This document shows positions 18,343 through 27,204 of a DNA stretch of 64,000 bases, piece by piece. The notes below the pieces were generated by a model. The model had not been told where the DNA came from. It saw only the letters and a program-made list of their open reading frames with translations, and made no database searches. Source of the DNA: Phocaeicola faecium (GTDB lineage Bacteria; Bacteroidota; Bacteroidia; Bacteroidales; Bacteroidaceae); contig NZ_JACSPQ010000001.1 of NCBI RefSeq assembly GCF_014837055.1, forward strand, positions 671,035-735,034, written 5' to 3'. How positions within the stretch are numbered: the first letter of the stretch is position 1; each line of letters starts with the position of its first letter. The translations under genes were made by a program, and so were the position numbers.

Positions 18343-20121
18343 TTATTCCGATATTTCCGCACGATTTACTTTTTCCAGCAGAAAGCGGCTCTGATTCCAG
18401 TGAAAGGGCTTGTAATCGCTATTGGTAGATATTTTATTCCGCTCGAATACCAGCCCGTCTACCGATTTGGCATATAACACCGGAGCATCGAACACTTCGA
18501 ACTCATTATCGGTTATCCGGATGGCTCCCGGCTTTCCGCCGTGGAAATATTTCACCTGATGTTCCAAATCGGGGATTTCCGGATAAATGGAAATCACGGC
18601 GTTAGTAAATTGAAACATGCTGGTAAGCGAATTGACGAAACGGTTATGACGGATGACCACATCGCGGCAGGCTCCGGTTTCATACCAACCGTTGCAGTCT
18701 CCGCACAGCAAGATTGCCGTGCCCGAAGTATGGTCGAACAAGTTATGTTCCACCACCGTTTGGCGCGGTGTACTGAACAGTGCGCCACGGGCGCGATTGT
18801 TACGCACTACGTTATGCGCAAAATAAACTTCCGGAGTCCACGTCAGGTTTTCGATGCCGAAATCTTCCTGTCCGCCAATCTCATTCGGAAGTGGCTGAAC
18901 GAAACGGATAAGAAACTCTCTGGCACCTTCCGCCGTCGGTTGGTCGGAAGCTGTAATGCGCTCGATACAGTTTCTTCCATCCAGCAGTTCCATCGTCTGC
19001 GAGCGGATGAACTGTACGCTGTCGCCCGCAAATCCCCAATCAAATCCCCACGACTGGTCGTGCATGTAGCGAGCCGCCAACGTATGGTCGTCTACACGGC
19101 GGAGTACCTTCAGATACGTGCCGTGTACGTTGATGGCGTCGTCCATCATCCCTTCATACAGTCCGTTCACCGAAGTTATCTTTCCCTTACACTGCGAAAA
19201 GTGGGTAGCGTCTGCTTGGGTGGTAAAGTAACGGACATCCGTGTCACCTTTCAGACATACGCCGAAACCCTCCATCGTAATGCCGTCGCAAAGCTGAGCC
19301 AAAAGCCCCATGCCTTGCGCGTAATGCACCTTCACGTTTTTCAGTGTGGTATGAGTGTTATGCGACAAGAAGATGCCGGGCGTAGGACGATCCCACGAAC
19401 GCATTGCCACAACAGTGCCTTCGGGCAAGCGGCTGTCTTTCCAGCGGGGAGCGTAAATCAGGTTCTCTCCTACCTGCGTACAACCTTTGGTGGGACAGGC
19501 GATGTCACTGGTACGGTAAACAATGTGTCGGGTCTTTTCCTCGAACGCAATCCCCGACATCGGATGCAGCGTCCATCCCTTGCCGTAAGTTTCAAATATC
19601 GAATCTTTCGTCACGCGGTAATCCACCCACGGAGCAGGCCGGAAGGTAATGCCTTTCTCTCCTTCATTTTTCACGATTTGTACCTGCGCGATGTGCGGAT
19701 TGGCAAAGTCGATACTGAAATCCTGCAACGTACAGTCGCTGCTACGAAGCATAGAAACAGGAATCATCTGTCCGTGGAACACAAATTCCGCTCCGTTTCC
19801 TTCCAGCGTAACCGATTTCAGGTCTTCCAGCGCAATTCCTACCCGTTTGGGATTCGTCTGGTCGTGGTTTGAGATGTAATAAACCCGCTCTGCCGCTCCT
19901 TCGGGGTAGAAATGGTACGTTCCGGGCTTAAACTTCAGGATGAGTGACTCCCCCTCGCGGGATTCCTTTTTAATCTTGGCGAGTGCCTTTTCCATACGTG
20001 CCGACATGTTGCTCTTCTTTCCGGGGACAATCCCGAAGCGGCTCATGTCGTAAACTTGCTGCGCCCACAGCGGAAGGCAAAGCGAAGCAAGCAGTGCCGT
20101 GTATATCAGTTTGTTTTTCAT
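18343..20121 (-). CDS. GH110 alpha-1,3-galactosidase
   Basis: A 592-residue secreted right-handed beta-helix protein resembling glycoside hydrolase family 110, whose Bacteroides members remove terminal alpha-1,3-galactose (blood group B or linear epitopes). The signal peptide is at residues 1-21 (LCLPLWAQQ). The family-like YEGMMDDAINVHGTYLKV stretch near the middle probably includes catalytic acids, and repeated HNVVRNN/HNRFVN-type rungs follow. The start at 20121 (MKNKLIY) is preferred over 20151 because the signal peptide begins there. It stands alone, with no SusCD neighbours, which differs from a polysaccharide utilisation locus. Blood-group versus linear specificity cannot be read from the sequence. 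Confidence 0.82.
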   Translation of the reverse strand: MKNKLIYTALLASLCLPLWAQQVYDMSRFGIVPGKKSNMSARMEKALAKIKKESREGESLILKFKPGTYHFYPEGAAERVYYISNHDQTNPKRVGIALEDLKSVTLEGNGAEFVFHGQMIPVSMLRSSDCTLQDFSIDFANPHIAQVQIVKNEGEKGITFRPAPWVDYRVTKDSIFETYGKGWTLHPMSGIAFEEKTRHIVYRTSDIACPTKGCTQVGENLIYAPRWKDSRLPEGTVVAMRSWDRPTPGIFLSHNTHTTLKNVKVHYAQGMGLLAQLCDGITMEGFGVCLKGDTDVRYFTTQADATHFSQCKGKITSVNGLYEGMMDDAINVHGTYLKVLRRVDDHTLAARYMHDQSWGFDWGFAGDSVQFIRSQTMELLDGRNCIERITASDQPTAEGAREFLIRFVQPLPNEIGGQEDFGIENLTWTPEVYFAHNVVRNNRARGALFSTPRQTVVEHNLFDHTSGTAILLCGDCNGWYETGACRDVVIRHNRFVNSLTSMFQFTNAVISIYPEIPDLEHQVKYFHGGKPGAIRITDNEFEVFDAPVLYAKSVDGLVFERNKISTNSDYKPFHWNQSRFLLEKVNRAEISE

Positions 20122-20203
20122 AACAGATTTATTAGATGCATTACTTTGCAAAATAAATACTTTTTATTGAAACGAAAGCTGCATCACCTGAAAAAGAAAA
20201 GCA

Positions 20204-20240
20204 AAAAGCCAACCGATCCGCAATGAATCAGTTGGCTTTT
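20204..20240 (-). terminator. Terminator after the DUF4293 gene
   Basis: Arms 20204-20213 and 20231-20240 (AAAAGCCAAC with GTTGGCTTTT), preceded on the plus strand by A-rich sequence that gives a U tract on the minus strand. It ends the bamD-rpoZ-DUF4293 operon. Confidence 0.65.
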
Positions 20241-20290
20241 CATATAATGTTTTTTTAATGTTCTTGAATAAAAGCCGACTAAAAGCCTAA

Positions 20291-20746
20291 TCAGCGCAAA
20301 CGTTCGTAAGCCTTGACCAACATTTCGTCTTTTCCTATCGCACGGATAGCAAGCCAACTCAGTACGAGCGACACGAAAGGCAGGCAGACAGTCCATGAAG
20401 GAACATACCGGCAGTCGCCTTTCAGCATAAACACAAAGGTGATCAGCGTAGCATAATATCCCACCAGCAACACACAGTTGAAAACCGTAAGCCGAATCTG
20501 CAACATGCGTTTCTTATACAAGAATATCGTTACTGCGGAAATTACGGCTATCGCTACCAGCAATACGAACAGCGCCCACGGAGCATAATTCGCCGTCCCG
20601 TCGGCAGCCACTACCGCCAGATTGGTAAACTCAACGGGCGGAACGCTGTAATCCGCACCCACAAAACTCCCCACGGGGAGAAACATCATTACTACCGACA
20701 GTATGGCTACAATCAGTAAATAAACGGTTTGAATACGTTGTATCAT
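20291..20746 (-). CDS. DUF4293 family membrane protein
   Basis: A 151-residue integral membrane protein with four hydrophobic segments, resembling the DUF4293 family found in Bacteroidetes. It starts MIQRIQTVYLLIVAILS at 20746, the conserved family beginning. The open frame continues 30 codons upstream, but those residues are polar and not family-like. Function is unknown. It is the last gene of the bamD-rpoZ operon, which suggests constitutive expression. Confidence 0.82.
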   Translation of the reverse strand: MIQRIQTVYLLIVAILSVVMMFLPVGSFVGADYSVPPVEFTNLAVVAADGTANYAPWALFVLLVAIAVISAVTIFLYKKRMLQIRLTVFNCVLLVGYYATLITFVFMLKGDCRYVPSWTVCLPFVSLVLSWLAIRAIGKDEMLVKAYERLR

Positions 20747-20864
20747 AGAATTATCTAATCTTGTTAAGGTTTCTTGATAAAACAAAGAATCTGTAGCTCC
20801 GGTATGCTTTGCCGCCGTTACAGATTCTTTATACATTTCTTATTTCAGAAGAAAAGTCATCTTT

Positions 20865-21200
20865 TTATTGCAATTTTTCTTTCTCCTTCGCCGGATTTCT
20901 GTAATAAACTTTTCCTTCGATGTACTCCTGAGTTGCTATCAACGTCGGTTTCGGGAGCTTTTCATAATAACGAGAGATTTCGATTTGTTCTCTGTTTTCA
21001 AAAACCTCCTCCAGATTATCGTTGTACGAAGCAAACTCCTGCAATTTCTTAGAAAGGTCGTTCTTCATCTCCGCCGCAATCTGATTGGCACGTTTACCTA
21101 TGATGGCTACTGTTTCATAAATATTGCCCGTGTCTTCACACAGTTCCATTAAATCACGGGTAACGGTAGTCGTAGGAGCATTTGTTTTTTTGTAATCCAT
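20865..21200 (-). CDS. rpoZ: RNA polymerase omega subunit (Rpb6/RpoZ-like)
   Basis: A 111-residue Bacteroidetes-type omega protein. The omega-like core DTGNIYETVAIIGKRANQIAAEM at about residues 23-45 corresponds to the segment that clasps beta-prime. The rest is a charged, lineage-specific extension. Omega aids assembly of RNA polymerase. It lies 29 bases after bamD and before the DUF4293 gene in one minus-strand operon. Confidence 0.85.
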   Translation of the reverse strand: MDYKKTNAPTTTVTRDLMELCEDTGNIYETVAIIGKRANQIAAEMKNDLSKKLQEFASYNDNLEEVFENREQIEISRYYEKLPKPTLIATQEYIEGKVYYRNPAKEKEKLQ

Positions 21201-21229
21201 AATGTTTTATTTAATCCCAATATTATTAG

Positions 21230-22066
21230 TTATTCTTCTTCAGTCGAAACAAAACGGCTGGCATCCTTGAAGATGTTTTCCACTTCCGTCATATACTTGC
21301 TTTCAGGAAATTCATTCTTAAACGCATAATACTCGTCGATGGTTTCGCGCATACGTTCTTCTTTCTTCTCGAGCACGCTTTCTTTCGCCATGCCGTATTT
21401 GGCACGCAGTATCAGGATGGAAAGGTCTTCGCGCAATTTCGTATACGGATAATCTTTCAGAATGTTCTGGGCGGTAACCACCGCAGCCAGATAGTTGTTA
21501 CCCGTACTGCTGTATGAGGCATTTCCTGAGTAAGAGCCCAAATCGTAATACAGTTTTGCCGAAAGATATTCTTTTTCCACCAGCTTGTCTTGAAGTTCGA
21601 ATATCATGCTCTGGGCAAGGTCGCGGCGCGAACTTCCGGGGAAATATTCCATAAACATCTGCAATTCTTCAATCGCCTTGTAAGTGCTGCTTTGGTCCAA
21701 ACGGGGTTCGGGCGTATCAAGATAAAGCGCTTTCCCGCTGTGGAATCGTGCCAACTCCGTGTAAGTCCCGCGCGGATAAGTGGTGTAATACGTATTAAAA
21801 TAATGTGAAGCCGATACGTAATCGCCCTGATTATAGTAGGTCATTGCCAACATGTACAGAGACTCTTCACCATTGACCGTACCTTTCAGGATAGGAATCA
21901 ATTCTTCCAAGATAGTTGCAGCCCTTGAGTTTTGTCCTTTGGCGAAATAACTTTTCGCAGCTTCGTATTTATATTCATAATCAGTGCTTTTCAGCACTTT
22001 GTTGTACTCTCCGCACGAGGATAACAATCCGGCGGAAAGGAGCGCCATAACTATGTACTTTTTCAT
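21230..22066 (-). CDS. bamD: Outer membrane assembly lipoprotein BamD
   Basis: BamD is an outer-membrane lipoprotein of the BAM complex, which inserts beta-barrel proteins such as SusC. With the start at 22066 (MKKYIVMALL) the 278-residue precursor has a lipobox LLSSC with C18 as the lipidated cysteine. Tandem TPR-like helical repeats follow (for example ESLYMLAMTYYNQGDYVSAS). The open frame extends 17 codons further, but the promoter at 22087-22117 places the mRNA start inside that stretch. It heads the bamD-rpoZ-DUF4293 operon. Confidence 0.92.
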   Translation of the reverse strand: MKKYIVMALLSAGLLSSCGEYNKVLKSTDYEYKYEAAKSYFAKGQNSRAATILEELIPILKGTVNGEESLYMLAMTYYNQGDYVSASHYFNTYYTTYPRGTYTELARFHSGKALYLDTPEPRLDQSSTYKAIEELQMFMEYFPGSSRRDLAQSMIFELQDKLVEKEYLSAKLYYDLGSYSGNASYSSTGNNYLAAVVTAQNILKDYPYTKLREDLSILILRAKYGMAKESVLEKKEERMRETIDEYYAFKNEFPESKYMTEVENIFKDASRFVSTEEE

Positions 22067-22086
22067 ATCATTCATATATAGTTGCG

Positions 22087-22117
22087 CAAAATTACGGCTT
22101 TCCACGGAATAATACAA
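22087..22117 (-). promoter_or_regulatory. Promoter of the bamD operon
   Basis: On the minus strand TAATTTTG (22087-22094) is preceded by TTG (22115-22117) at 20-base spacing. It supports the 22066 start of bamD. Confidence 0.65.
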
Positions 22118-22440
22118 CTATTGGATTAAAAATTAACAAAATGAAATGAATCGACAGGTTAACCTGCCGTCGTCCGACCGAAATCGGACGGTGTTTTTTC
22201 TCTATGGGATAGACTTACTTACGCAAGCCGAAGCGTTACCCGGTTTATCCGCATAAGTTACACAACACATGCGGTTGAATTTCGAGTCTCGTAAACATCT
22301 GTTTTTGAGGATATTCCTCTGCCGTCACACAAAAGGATACGGCAGGCGATCCGCCGAGTGAATTTATTTCACCGGGACTATGAAACGGCACCCCGTTTAC
22401 AAAAACAGCCGAATCTCTATGAATGTTTGCTTAATTTTAC
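22118..22440. other. Gene-free stretch rich in hairpins between bamD and the AMP-ligase gene
   Basis: No coding frame here is convincing. It holds a perfect 12-base palindrome CAGGTTAACCTG (22155-22166), a terminator-like hairpin (22171-22199), a CTGCCGT/ACGGCAG stem (22319-22325 with 22339-22345) and a GTGAA/TTCAC stem (22360-22374). It may be a structured leader or non-coding RNA. No tRNA, SRP RNA, tmRNA or RNase P signature was seen. Confidence 0.5.
22171..22199 (+). terminator. Terminator-like hairpin with no obvious upstream gene
   Basis: A CGTCCGA/TCGGACG stem (22171-22177 and 22184-22190) with loop CCGAAA, followed by GTG and T6. It is oriented to stop plus-strand transcription, but no plus-strand gene ends before it. 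Confidence 0.6.
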
Positions 22441-22448
22441 TATTTTTG
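22441..22448 (+). promoter_or_regulatory. -7 box upstream of the AMP-ligase gene
   Basis: TATTTTTG, 42 bases before the ATG at 22490. It supports that start over the open-frame ATG at 22358, which lies upstream of the promoter. Confidence 0.6.
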
Positions 22449-22489
22449 CGCACAAATTCACGCTAAATGTGCAATTCTCATACCAAAAG

Positions 22490-24154
22490 ATGGAGACAAA
22501 AGACAGTTTTATAGAGTTAATCGAACAAAGTATCCGCACGAACTGGAATCGTGACGCACTGACAGACTACAAAGGTGCTACCTTGCAATACCGTGACGTG
22601 GCACGCAAAATTGAAAAAATGCATATCTTATTCCGACATGCCGGCATAGAGCCGGGCGACAAAATCGCTTTATGCGGACGCAACAGCGCGAATTGGTGTG
22701 CAGTATTTCTCAGCATCATCACTTATGGAGGTGTGGCAGTCCCCATCCTTCACGAATTTAAAGCCGATAACGTTCATCACATTGTCAATCATTCTGAAGC
22801 ACGTATGCTCTTCGTGGGCGACCAAGTATGGGAGAATTTCAACGAAGCTGCGATGCCCAATCTCGAAGGTATCATCGAGCTGAAGAATTTTGATCTCGTG
22901 GTTTCGCGTTCCAAACAGCTTACGTATGCACGCGAACATCTGAACGAAGAGTTCGGCAAAAAATATCCCTGCCGTTTCCGTGCCGAGCAGGTCTCATACC
23001 GGCGCGAACAGCCGGAAGAGTTGGCAGTAATCAACTATACATCGGGCACTACGGGATATTCGAAAGGTGTCATGCTGCCTTACCGGAGCATCCTGTCGAA
23101 CGTGGTACATATTCATCAGAAGGTAAACCTTCAGGCAGGCGACCGCGTAGTATCCATGCTTCCGCTCGGACATATATTCGGGTTGGTCTTCGATTTTCTT
23201 TACGGCATGACCATAGGCGCGCACTTATGGTTCCTGACCCGTATGCCGAGCCCGAAAATCATAGCCGAATCATTTTCTGAAATCCGTCCGCGCGTAATAG
23301 CATGTGTACCGCTCATCGTTGAAAAGATTTTCAAGAAAAACATCCTTCCTACCGTCGACAACAAACTGGGCAAACTCTTGCTGCGTCTGCCTATCATCAG
23401 CGACCGTATTAAGGCGGAAATCCGCCAAAAGGCAATGGAGGTATTCGGCGGGAACTTTATAGAAATCGTAATCGGGGGCGCACCGTTCAACGCGGAAGTG
23501 GAAGCCTTTTTACGGAAAATCAATTTCCCTTACACCATTGCTTACGGGATGACGGAGTGTGCTCCTCTCATCTGCCACAGCCGCTGGGATGAGATTTTAT
23601 ATACCTCATGTGGTAAAACGGTATCGAACATGGAAACGAAAGTGCTGTCTTCGAACCCCGAAGAAATTCCGGGCGAATTGGTTTGCCGGGGCATGAACGT
23701 GATGTTGGGTTATTATAAAAACGAAGAGGCAACCGCTCAAACCATCGACAAAGACGAATGGCTGCATACGGGCGACATGGCTATAAAAGATGCAAACGGG
23801 AATATCTTTATAAAGGGACGTTGTAAAAACATGTTGCTTTCTTCTTCGGGACAAAATATTTATCCGGAAGAAATAGAGGCGCGTTTGAACAACATGCCGT
23901 TTGTAAACGAATCGCTGGTTATCATGAAAGACAGCAAGCTCATCGCACTGGTTTATCCTGACAACGAAGAGGCTTTTGCACAGAGCATGAGCAAGCAACA
24001 GCTTGAAGCTGCGATTGAAACGAACCGCATCGAACTGAATAAGCTGCTTCCTGCATATTCTCAGATTACCCGCATCAAACTCTATCCCGAAGAGTTTGAA
24101 AAAACAGCCAAGAAGAGCATCAAACGGTTTATGTATCAAGATATCAAGGAGTAA
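22490..24154 (+). CDS. AMP-dependent acyl-CoA synthetase/ligase
   Basis: A 554-residue enzyme of the ANL superfamily, which activates a carboxylate as acyl-AMP. Visible are the P-loop YTSGTTGYSKGV, the core motif YGMTECAPL, the hinge and adenosine region WLHTGDMAIKD, and the C-terminal lysine region KKSIKRFMYQ. It resembles long-chain fatty acid CoA ligases, though acyl transfer to a carrier protein is also possible. The start at 22490 (METKDSF) is favoured by the promoter at 22441 and by the low-quality 44 residues upstream. It is monocistronic and ends at a terminator shared with the converging acetyltransferase gene. Confidence 0.88.
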   Translation: METKDSFIELIEQSIRTNWNRDALTDYKGATLQYRDVARKIEKMHILFRHAGIEPGDKIALCGRNSANWCAVFLSIITYGGVAVPILHEFKADNVHHIVNHSEARMLFVGDQVWENFNEAAMPNLEGIIELKNFDLVVSRSKQLTYAREHLNEEFGKKYPCRFRAEQVSYRREQPEELAVINYTSGTTGYSKGVMLPYRSILSNVVHIHQKVNLQAGDRVVSMLPLGHIFGLVFDFLYGMTIGAHLWFLTRMPSPKIIAESFSEIRPRVIACVPLIVEKIFKKNILPTVDNKLGKLLLRLPIISDRIKAEIRQKAMEVFGGNFIEIVIGGAPFNAEVEAFLRKINFPYTIAYGMTECAPLICHSRWDEILYTSCGKTVSNMETKVLSSNPEEIPGELVCRGMNVMLGYYKNEEATAQTIDKDEWLHTGDMAIKDANGNIFIKGRCKNMLLSSSGQNIYPEEIEARLNNMPFVNESLVIMKDSKLIALVYPDNEEAFAQSMSKQQLEAAIETNRIELNKLLPAYSQITRIKLYPEEFEKTAKKSIKRFMYQDIKE

Positions 24155-24169
24155 TCCTTGCAAAGGGAA

Positions 24170-24213
24170 ACAAGAGGCAGAACAGCGTCCGGCGTTGAAG
24201 TTCTGCCTCTTGT
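24170..24213. terminator. Bidirectional terminator, AMP-ligase / acetyltransferase
   Basis: A perfect 14-base inverted repeat (24170-24183 and 24200-24213, core AAGAGGCAGAAC) between converging genes. The T-tract is short, so efficiency is uncertain. Confidence 0.65.
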
Positions 24214-24232
24214 CATTTAATGGTTTACCATC

Positions 24233-24796
24233 TTACTCAATATGGCGGATATGCTTTGCCGGCACGCCTCCCACGATGGTATTTGCCGGTACATCCCTGT
24301 TCACCACCGACCCTGCTGCAATAATGGCATTGTCGCCTACGGTCACGCCCTGCAAAATGGTGGAATTAGAGCCAACCCACACATTCTTCCCCAGCACAAT
24401 GGGAGCATGATTCATGGATGTCCGTTTTTCGGGAGCAATGCCATGATTCAACGTGGCAAACACCACATTGTGTCCGATTAAACAATCATCGCCCAACGTT
24501 ACGCCTCCTTGATCTTGAAAATGACAGCAGGCATTGATAAATACGTTCTTTCCTACGGTTATGTTTTTCCCGAAATCGGTGTAAAAGGGAGGGAACACAC
24601 GGAAAGTAGGATCTACAGGTTTGCCAAACAAGCGGGACATCAATTCGCGCACTTCATCGGGGGTATGATACGCTCCGTTCAACTCAAAAGTTATACGGCG
24701 AGCCTCATCGCTCATCTGATTCATGAACTGGTAAATTTCTTCTGTATTCAGAGGTTTCCGCTCTGCCACATGTTTCAAATATTCCTTTAACGTCAT
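24233..24796 (-). CDS. Hexapeptide-repeat sugar O-acetyltransferase (Maa/LacA-like)
   Basis: A 187-residue acetyl-CoA-dependent O-acetyltransferase of the maltose/galactoside acetyltransferase type. It has an N-terminal helical Mac domain (residues about 5-55), then left-handed beta-helix hexapeptide repeats. The catalytic histidine is likely in ATLNHGIAPEKR, and GSNSTILQGVTVGDNAIIAAGSVV is the characteristic C-terminal run. The acceptor sugar is unknown. It lies 108 bases after lipB on the same strand and converges with the AMP-ligase gene. Confidence 0.87.
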   Translation of the reverse strand: MTLKEYLKHVAERKPLNTEEIYQFMNQMSDEARRITFELNGAYHTPDEVRELMSRLFGKPVDPTFRVFPPFYTDFGKNITVGKNVFINACCHFQDQGGVTLGDDCLIGHNVVFATLNHGIAPEKRTSMNHAPIVLGKNVWVGSNSTILQGVTVGDNAIIAAGSVVNRDVPANTIVGGVPAKHIRHIE

Positions 24797-24904
24797 AATA
24801 GGTTAAGTTTTGTTTTTACGCTGCAAATTTCGGAAAAAACAGATTCTTTCTATTAAATATATTACAGATATTATGAACCTAATTATGGATATCAGCTGTT
24901 ATTT

Positions 24905-25570
24905 TCACTTTATCCTGCCCGATAACAGTTCTGTCAGCATTATCTCCAATCTCTTTCTTGCCTCTTCAAACGGAACGTCACGCCCTGTCTCGCGCTCAAT
25001 TGACGTAACCCCCTTGTCGACAAAACCGCAGGGATGAATATAACTGAAATAGCGCAAATCCGTGCTGACGTTCAATGCCAAGCCGTGCATGGTAACAAAA
25101 TGGCTGCAACGCACCCCCATCGCACATATCTTGCGTTCGCCAGGCATTCCCTTATCTATCCATACTCCCGTAGCACCTGCCACCCGCTCTGCCTTGATTC
25201 CGTATGAATCACAAACACGAATCACTGCTTCTTCCAGCAAGGATATATATTCTTTCAGTCCCAAATGGAAATCTTCCAAATTCAATATCGGATAACAAAC
25301 GATTTGTCCCGGCCCGTGATAGGTAATATCTCCTCCCCGGTCTATGCGGAACAGCTCCGCCCCAACCTGCTGCAAGCGGGAAACGTCGAGCAGAAGATTG
25401 GCCTCTTTCCCGTGTTTGCCCAATGTATATACGTGAGGATGCTGACAAAAAATCAATCTATTTTCATACGGCATACCGTTTTGTTTGGCTGCAACCAGTG
25501 CTTCGAAGCATTCGGTCTGCCGTTTCCACGCTTCCGCATAAGAAATAAGTCCCCAATTTTCAGTTTTCAT
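24905..25570 (-). CDS. lipB: Lipoate biosynthesis octanoyltransferase
   Basis: LipB transfers octanoyl groups from acyl carrier protein to lipoyl domains, including the glycine cleavage H protein, which links it loosely to gcvP nearby. The 221-residue protein has the substrate-binding RGGDITYHGPGQ motif at 78-89. The catalytic lysine is K147 in RKICAMGVR, and the acyl-thioester cysteine is C181 in IHPCGFVDKGVTS. A -7 box is at 25600-25607. Its promoter region is divergent from the DUF3298 gene. Confidence 0.95.
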   Translation of the reverse strand: MKTENWGLISYAEAWKRQTECFEALVAAKQNGMPYENRLIFCQHPHVYTLGKHGKEANLLLDVSRLQQVGAELFRIDRGGDITYHGPGQIVCYPILNLEDFHLGLKEYISLLEEAVIRVCDSYGIKAERVAGATGVWIDKGMPGERKICAMGVRCSHFVTMHGLALNVSTDLRYFSYIHPCGFVDKGVTSIERETGRDVPFEEARKRLEIMLTELLSGRIK

Positions 25571-25599
25571 AATGTTTTTTAGCTTAAAGATTCTTCGGA

Positions 25600-25607
25600 C
25601 AAAGATA
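25600..25607 (-). promoter_or_regulatory. -7 box upstream of lipB
   Basis: TATCTTTG on the minus strand, 29 bases before the lipB start. It lies only about 20 bases from the divergent -7 box of the DUF3298 gene. Confidence 0.55.
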
Positions 25608-25628
25608 TGAAAATCCGGGAAGTTTTTC

Positions 25629-25636
25629 TACATTTG
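25629..25636 (+). promoter_or_regulatory. -7 box upstream of the DUF3298-rsmG operon
   Basis: TACATTTG, 46 bases before the ATG at 25683. The leader holds a 7-base-stem hairpin (GGAGTTC at 25644-25650 with GAACTCC at 25656-25662). Confidence 0.55.
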
Positions 25637-25682
25637 TCTGACAGGAGTTCCCAATGAACTCCCTCATAAAAACAATTAAATA

Positions 25683-26537
25683 ATGAAAACGAATAAACTT
25701 TTACTCACCGCAATTATCTTAAGTCCGTTCGTGTGCTTTTTGTCACCGGGATGTATAGAAAAGAATCAAGTTGTTGAAGAAGCAAGTATAGCAAGTCTGC
25801 AAGCCGACACCACCGTCAGCCTTAACACAGCCGTAGAAAGCTCTCCGAATTGTAAAATACACCTTGATTTCATGTATTTGAAATGTTCAGACAAGGATTC
25901 GATTTCGCAAAGCGTGAATCAGACCTTGCAAAGCATATTCTTCAATGAACAGCTCAGCCTCCTGTCGCCGGAAATCTTTGTCGACTCTGTAATGCATACT
26001 TATATTTCGAAATACAAAAACGATGTTGAAAAATACTATCAAGCCGACATCAAAAACGGAGTGGATGCCAAAGATATTCCGCAATGGTATAACTATGAGT
26101 TCGACATCACGAGCGAATTGGCTAAGGGAAAGAATAACCAGTTTTGGAACTATACGGTATCAACATTTCAAAATACCGGAGGAGCTCATCCGAACACATG
26201 GGGCAAATGGGTAAACATCAATGCGTCAAACGGAAAGGCATTGACCAAAGAAGACATCTTCCTGCCGGGAACGGATAAAGACATTTGCAACCTCATATTA
26301 AAACAACTGATACAGGAAGCAAACAAGCGGCTGGAAACAGATACCATCAGCAGTATGGAAGGTTTACAGTCGGCAGGCGTATTATTGGACACAGACTTAT
26401 ATATCCCCGACAATTTCCTGTTGAAAGAAGAAGGCATAACCTTTTTATATAACCGCTACGACATAGCTCCGTACTCAATGGGCGATTTTCAGTTGACCGT
26501 CCCTTATGCAGAAATAGAGACTTACTTAAAATTATAA
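25683..26537 (+). CDS. DUF3298-domain lipoprotein
   Basis: A 284-residue predicted lipoprotein: a hydrophobic signal followed by LSPGC with C24 as the lipidated cysteine. The body matches the DUF4163/DUF3298 layout known from RsiV-like proteins, for example STFQNTGGAHPNTWGKW in the middle and LLKEEGITFLYNRYDIAPYSMGDFQLTVPY at the C-terminal end. RsiV relatives bind lysozyme or act as anti-sigma factors, but there is no sigma factor gene beside it, so function is unknown. It heads a run with rsmG (31 bases downstream), an MBL hydrolase and gcvP. Confidence 0.8.
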   Translation: MKTNKLLLTAIILSPFVCFLSPGCIEKNQVVEEASIASLQADTTVSLNTAVESSPNCKIHLDFMYLKCSDKDSISQSVNQTLQSIFFNEQLSLLSPEIFVDSVMHTYISKYKNDVEKYYQADIKNGVDAKDIPQWYNYEFDITSELAKGKNNQFWNYTVSTFQNTGGAHPNTWGKWVNINASNGKALTKEDIFLPGTDKDICNLILKQLIQEANKRLETDTISSMEGLQSAGVLLDTDLYIPDNFLLKEEGITFLYNRYDIAPYSMGDFQLTVPYAEIETYLKL

Positions 26538-26568
26538 CAATATATTCAAAACAACATCAATACAGACA

Positions 26569-27195
26569 ATGGAGATTATTCTGAAATATTTCCCCCAATT
26601 AACCGAGAGACAGAAAGAGCAGTTTGCTGCTTTATACGATTTATATACCGACTGGAACAGCAAAATCAACGTGATTTCGCGCAAAGATATTACAAACCTG
26701 TACGAACATCATGTGCTCCACTCATTGGGCATAGCCAAAGTCATCAATTTCCGTCCCGGTACGGAAGTGATGGACTTGGGTACGGGAGGCGGTTTTCCGG
26801 GCATTCCCCTCGCCATCCTTTTCCCTGATGTACAGTTTCATTTGGTTGATAGCATCGGCAAGAAAGTGAAAGTTGCCACCGAAGTGGCGCAAGCCATCGG
26901 ATTAGAAAATGTAACGACACGGCATTGCAGGGCTGAGGAAGAAACTCGGAAATTCGATTTCGTAGTAAGCCGTGCGGTAATGCCGTTGGCAGATTTAATA
27001 AAAATAATCCGAAAGAACATCAAAAAAGAGCAACAGAACGCATTGCCTAACGGACTGATATGCCTAAAAGGTGGCGAACTGAGCCACGAAATTCTTCCGG
27101 TAAAACATAAATCGATGCTGCATGAACTGAAGAATGATTTCCAAGAAGAATATTTTGATACGAAGAAAGTAGTTTACGTAACCATTAACGGATAG
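26569..27195 (+). CDS. rsmG: 16S rRNA G527 N7-methyltransferase
   Basis: RsmG (GidB) methylates N7 of G527 in 16S rRNA, whose loss gives low-level streptomycin resistance in other bacteria. The 208-residue protein has the SAM-binding motif DLGTGGGFPGIP at 69-80, the SRAVMPLADL motif near residue 129, and the family N-terminus. It is the second gene of the DUF3298-rsmG-MBL-gcvP run. The next gene starts nine bases after its stop. Confidence 0.93.
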   Translation: MEIILKYFPQLTERQKEQFAALYDLYTDWNSKINVISRKDITNLYEHHVLHSLGIAKVINFRPGTEVMDLGTGGGFPGIPLAILFPDVQFHLVDSIGKKVKVATEVAQAIGLENVTTRHCRAEEETRKFDFVVSRAVMPLADLIKIIRKNIKKEQQNALPNGLICLKGGELSHEILPVKHKSMLHELKNDFQEEYFDTKKVVYVTING

Positions 27196-27204
27196 TTGAA
27201 AGAT

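Noticed and set aside
18541-19872. A 443-codon open frame on the plus strand
   Set aside because: It lies wholly antisense to the GH110 gene, its translation shows no domain or signal, and it follows the codon pattern of the real gene.
22200-22300. tRNA-like stretch containing GGTTGAATTTCGAGTC
   Set aside because: No matching acceptor, D or anticodon arms could be built around it.
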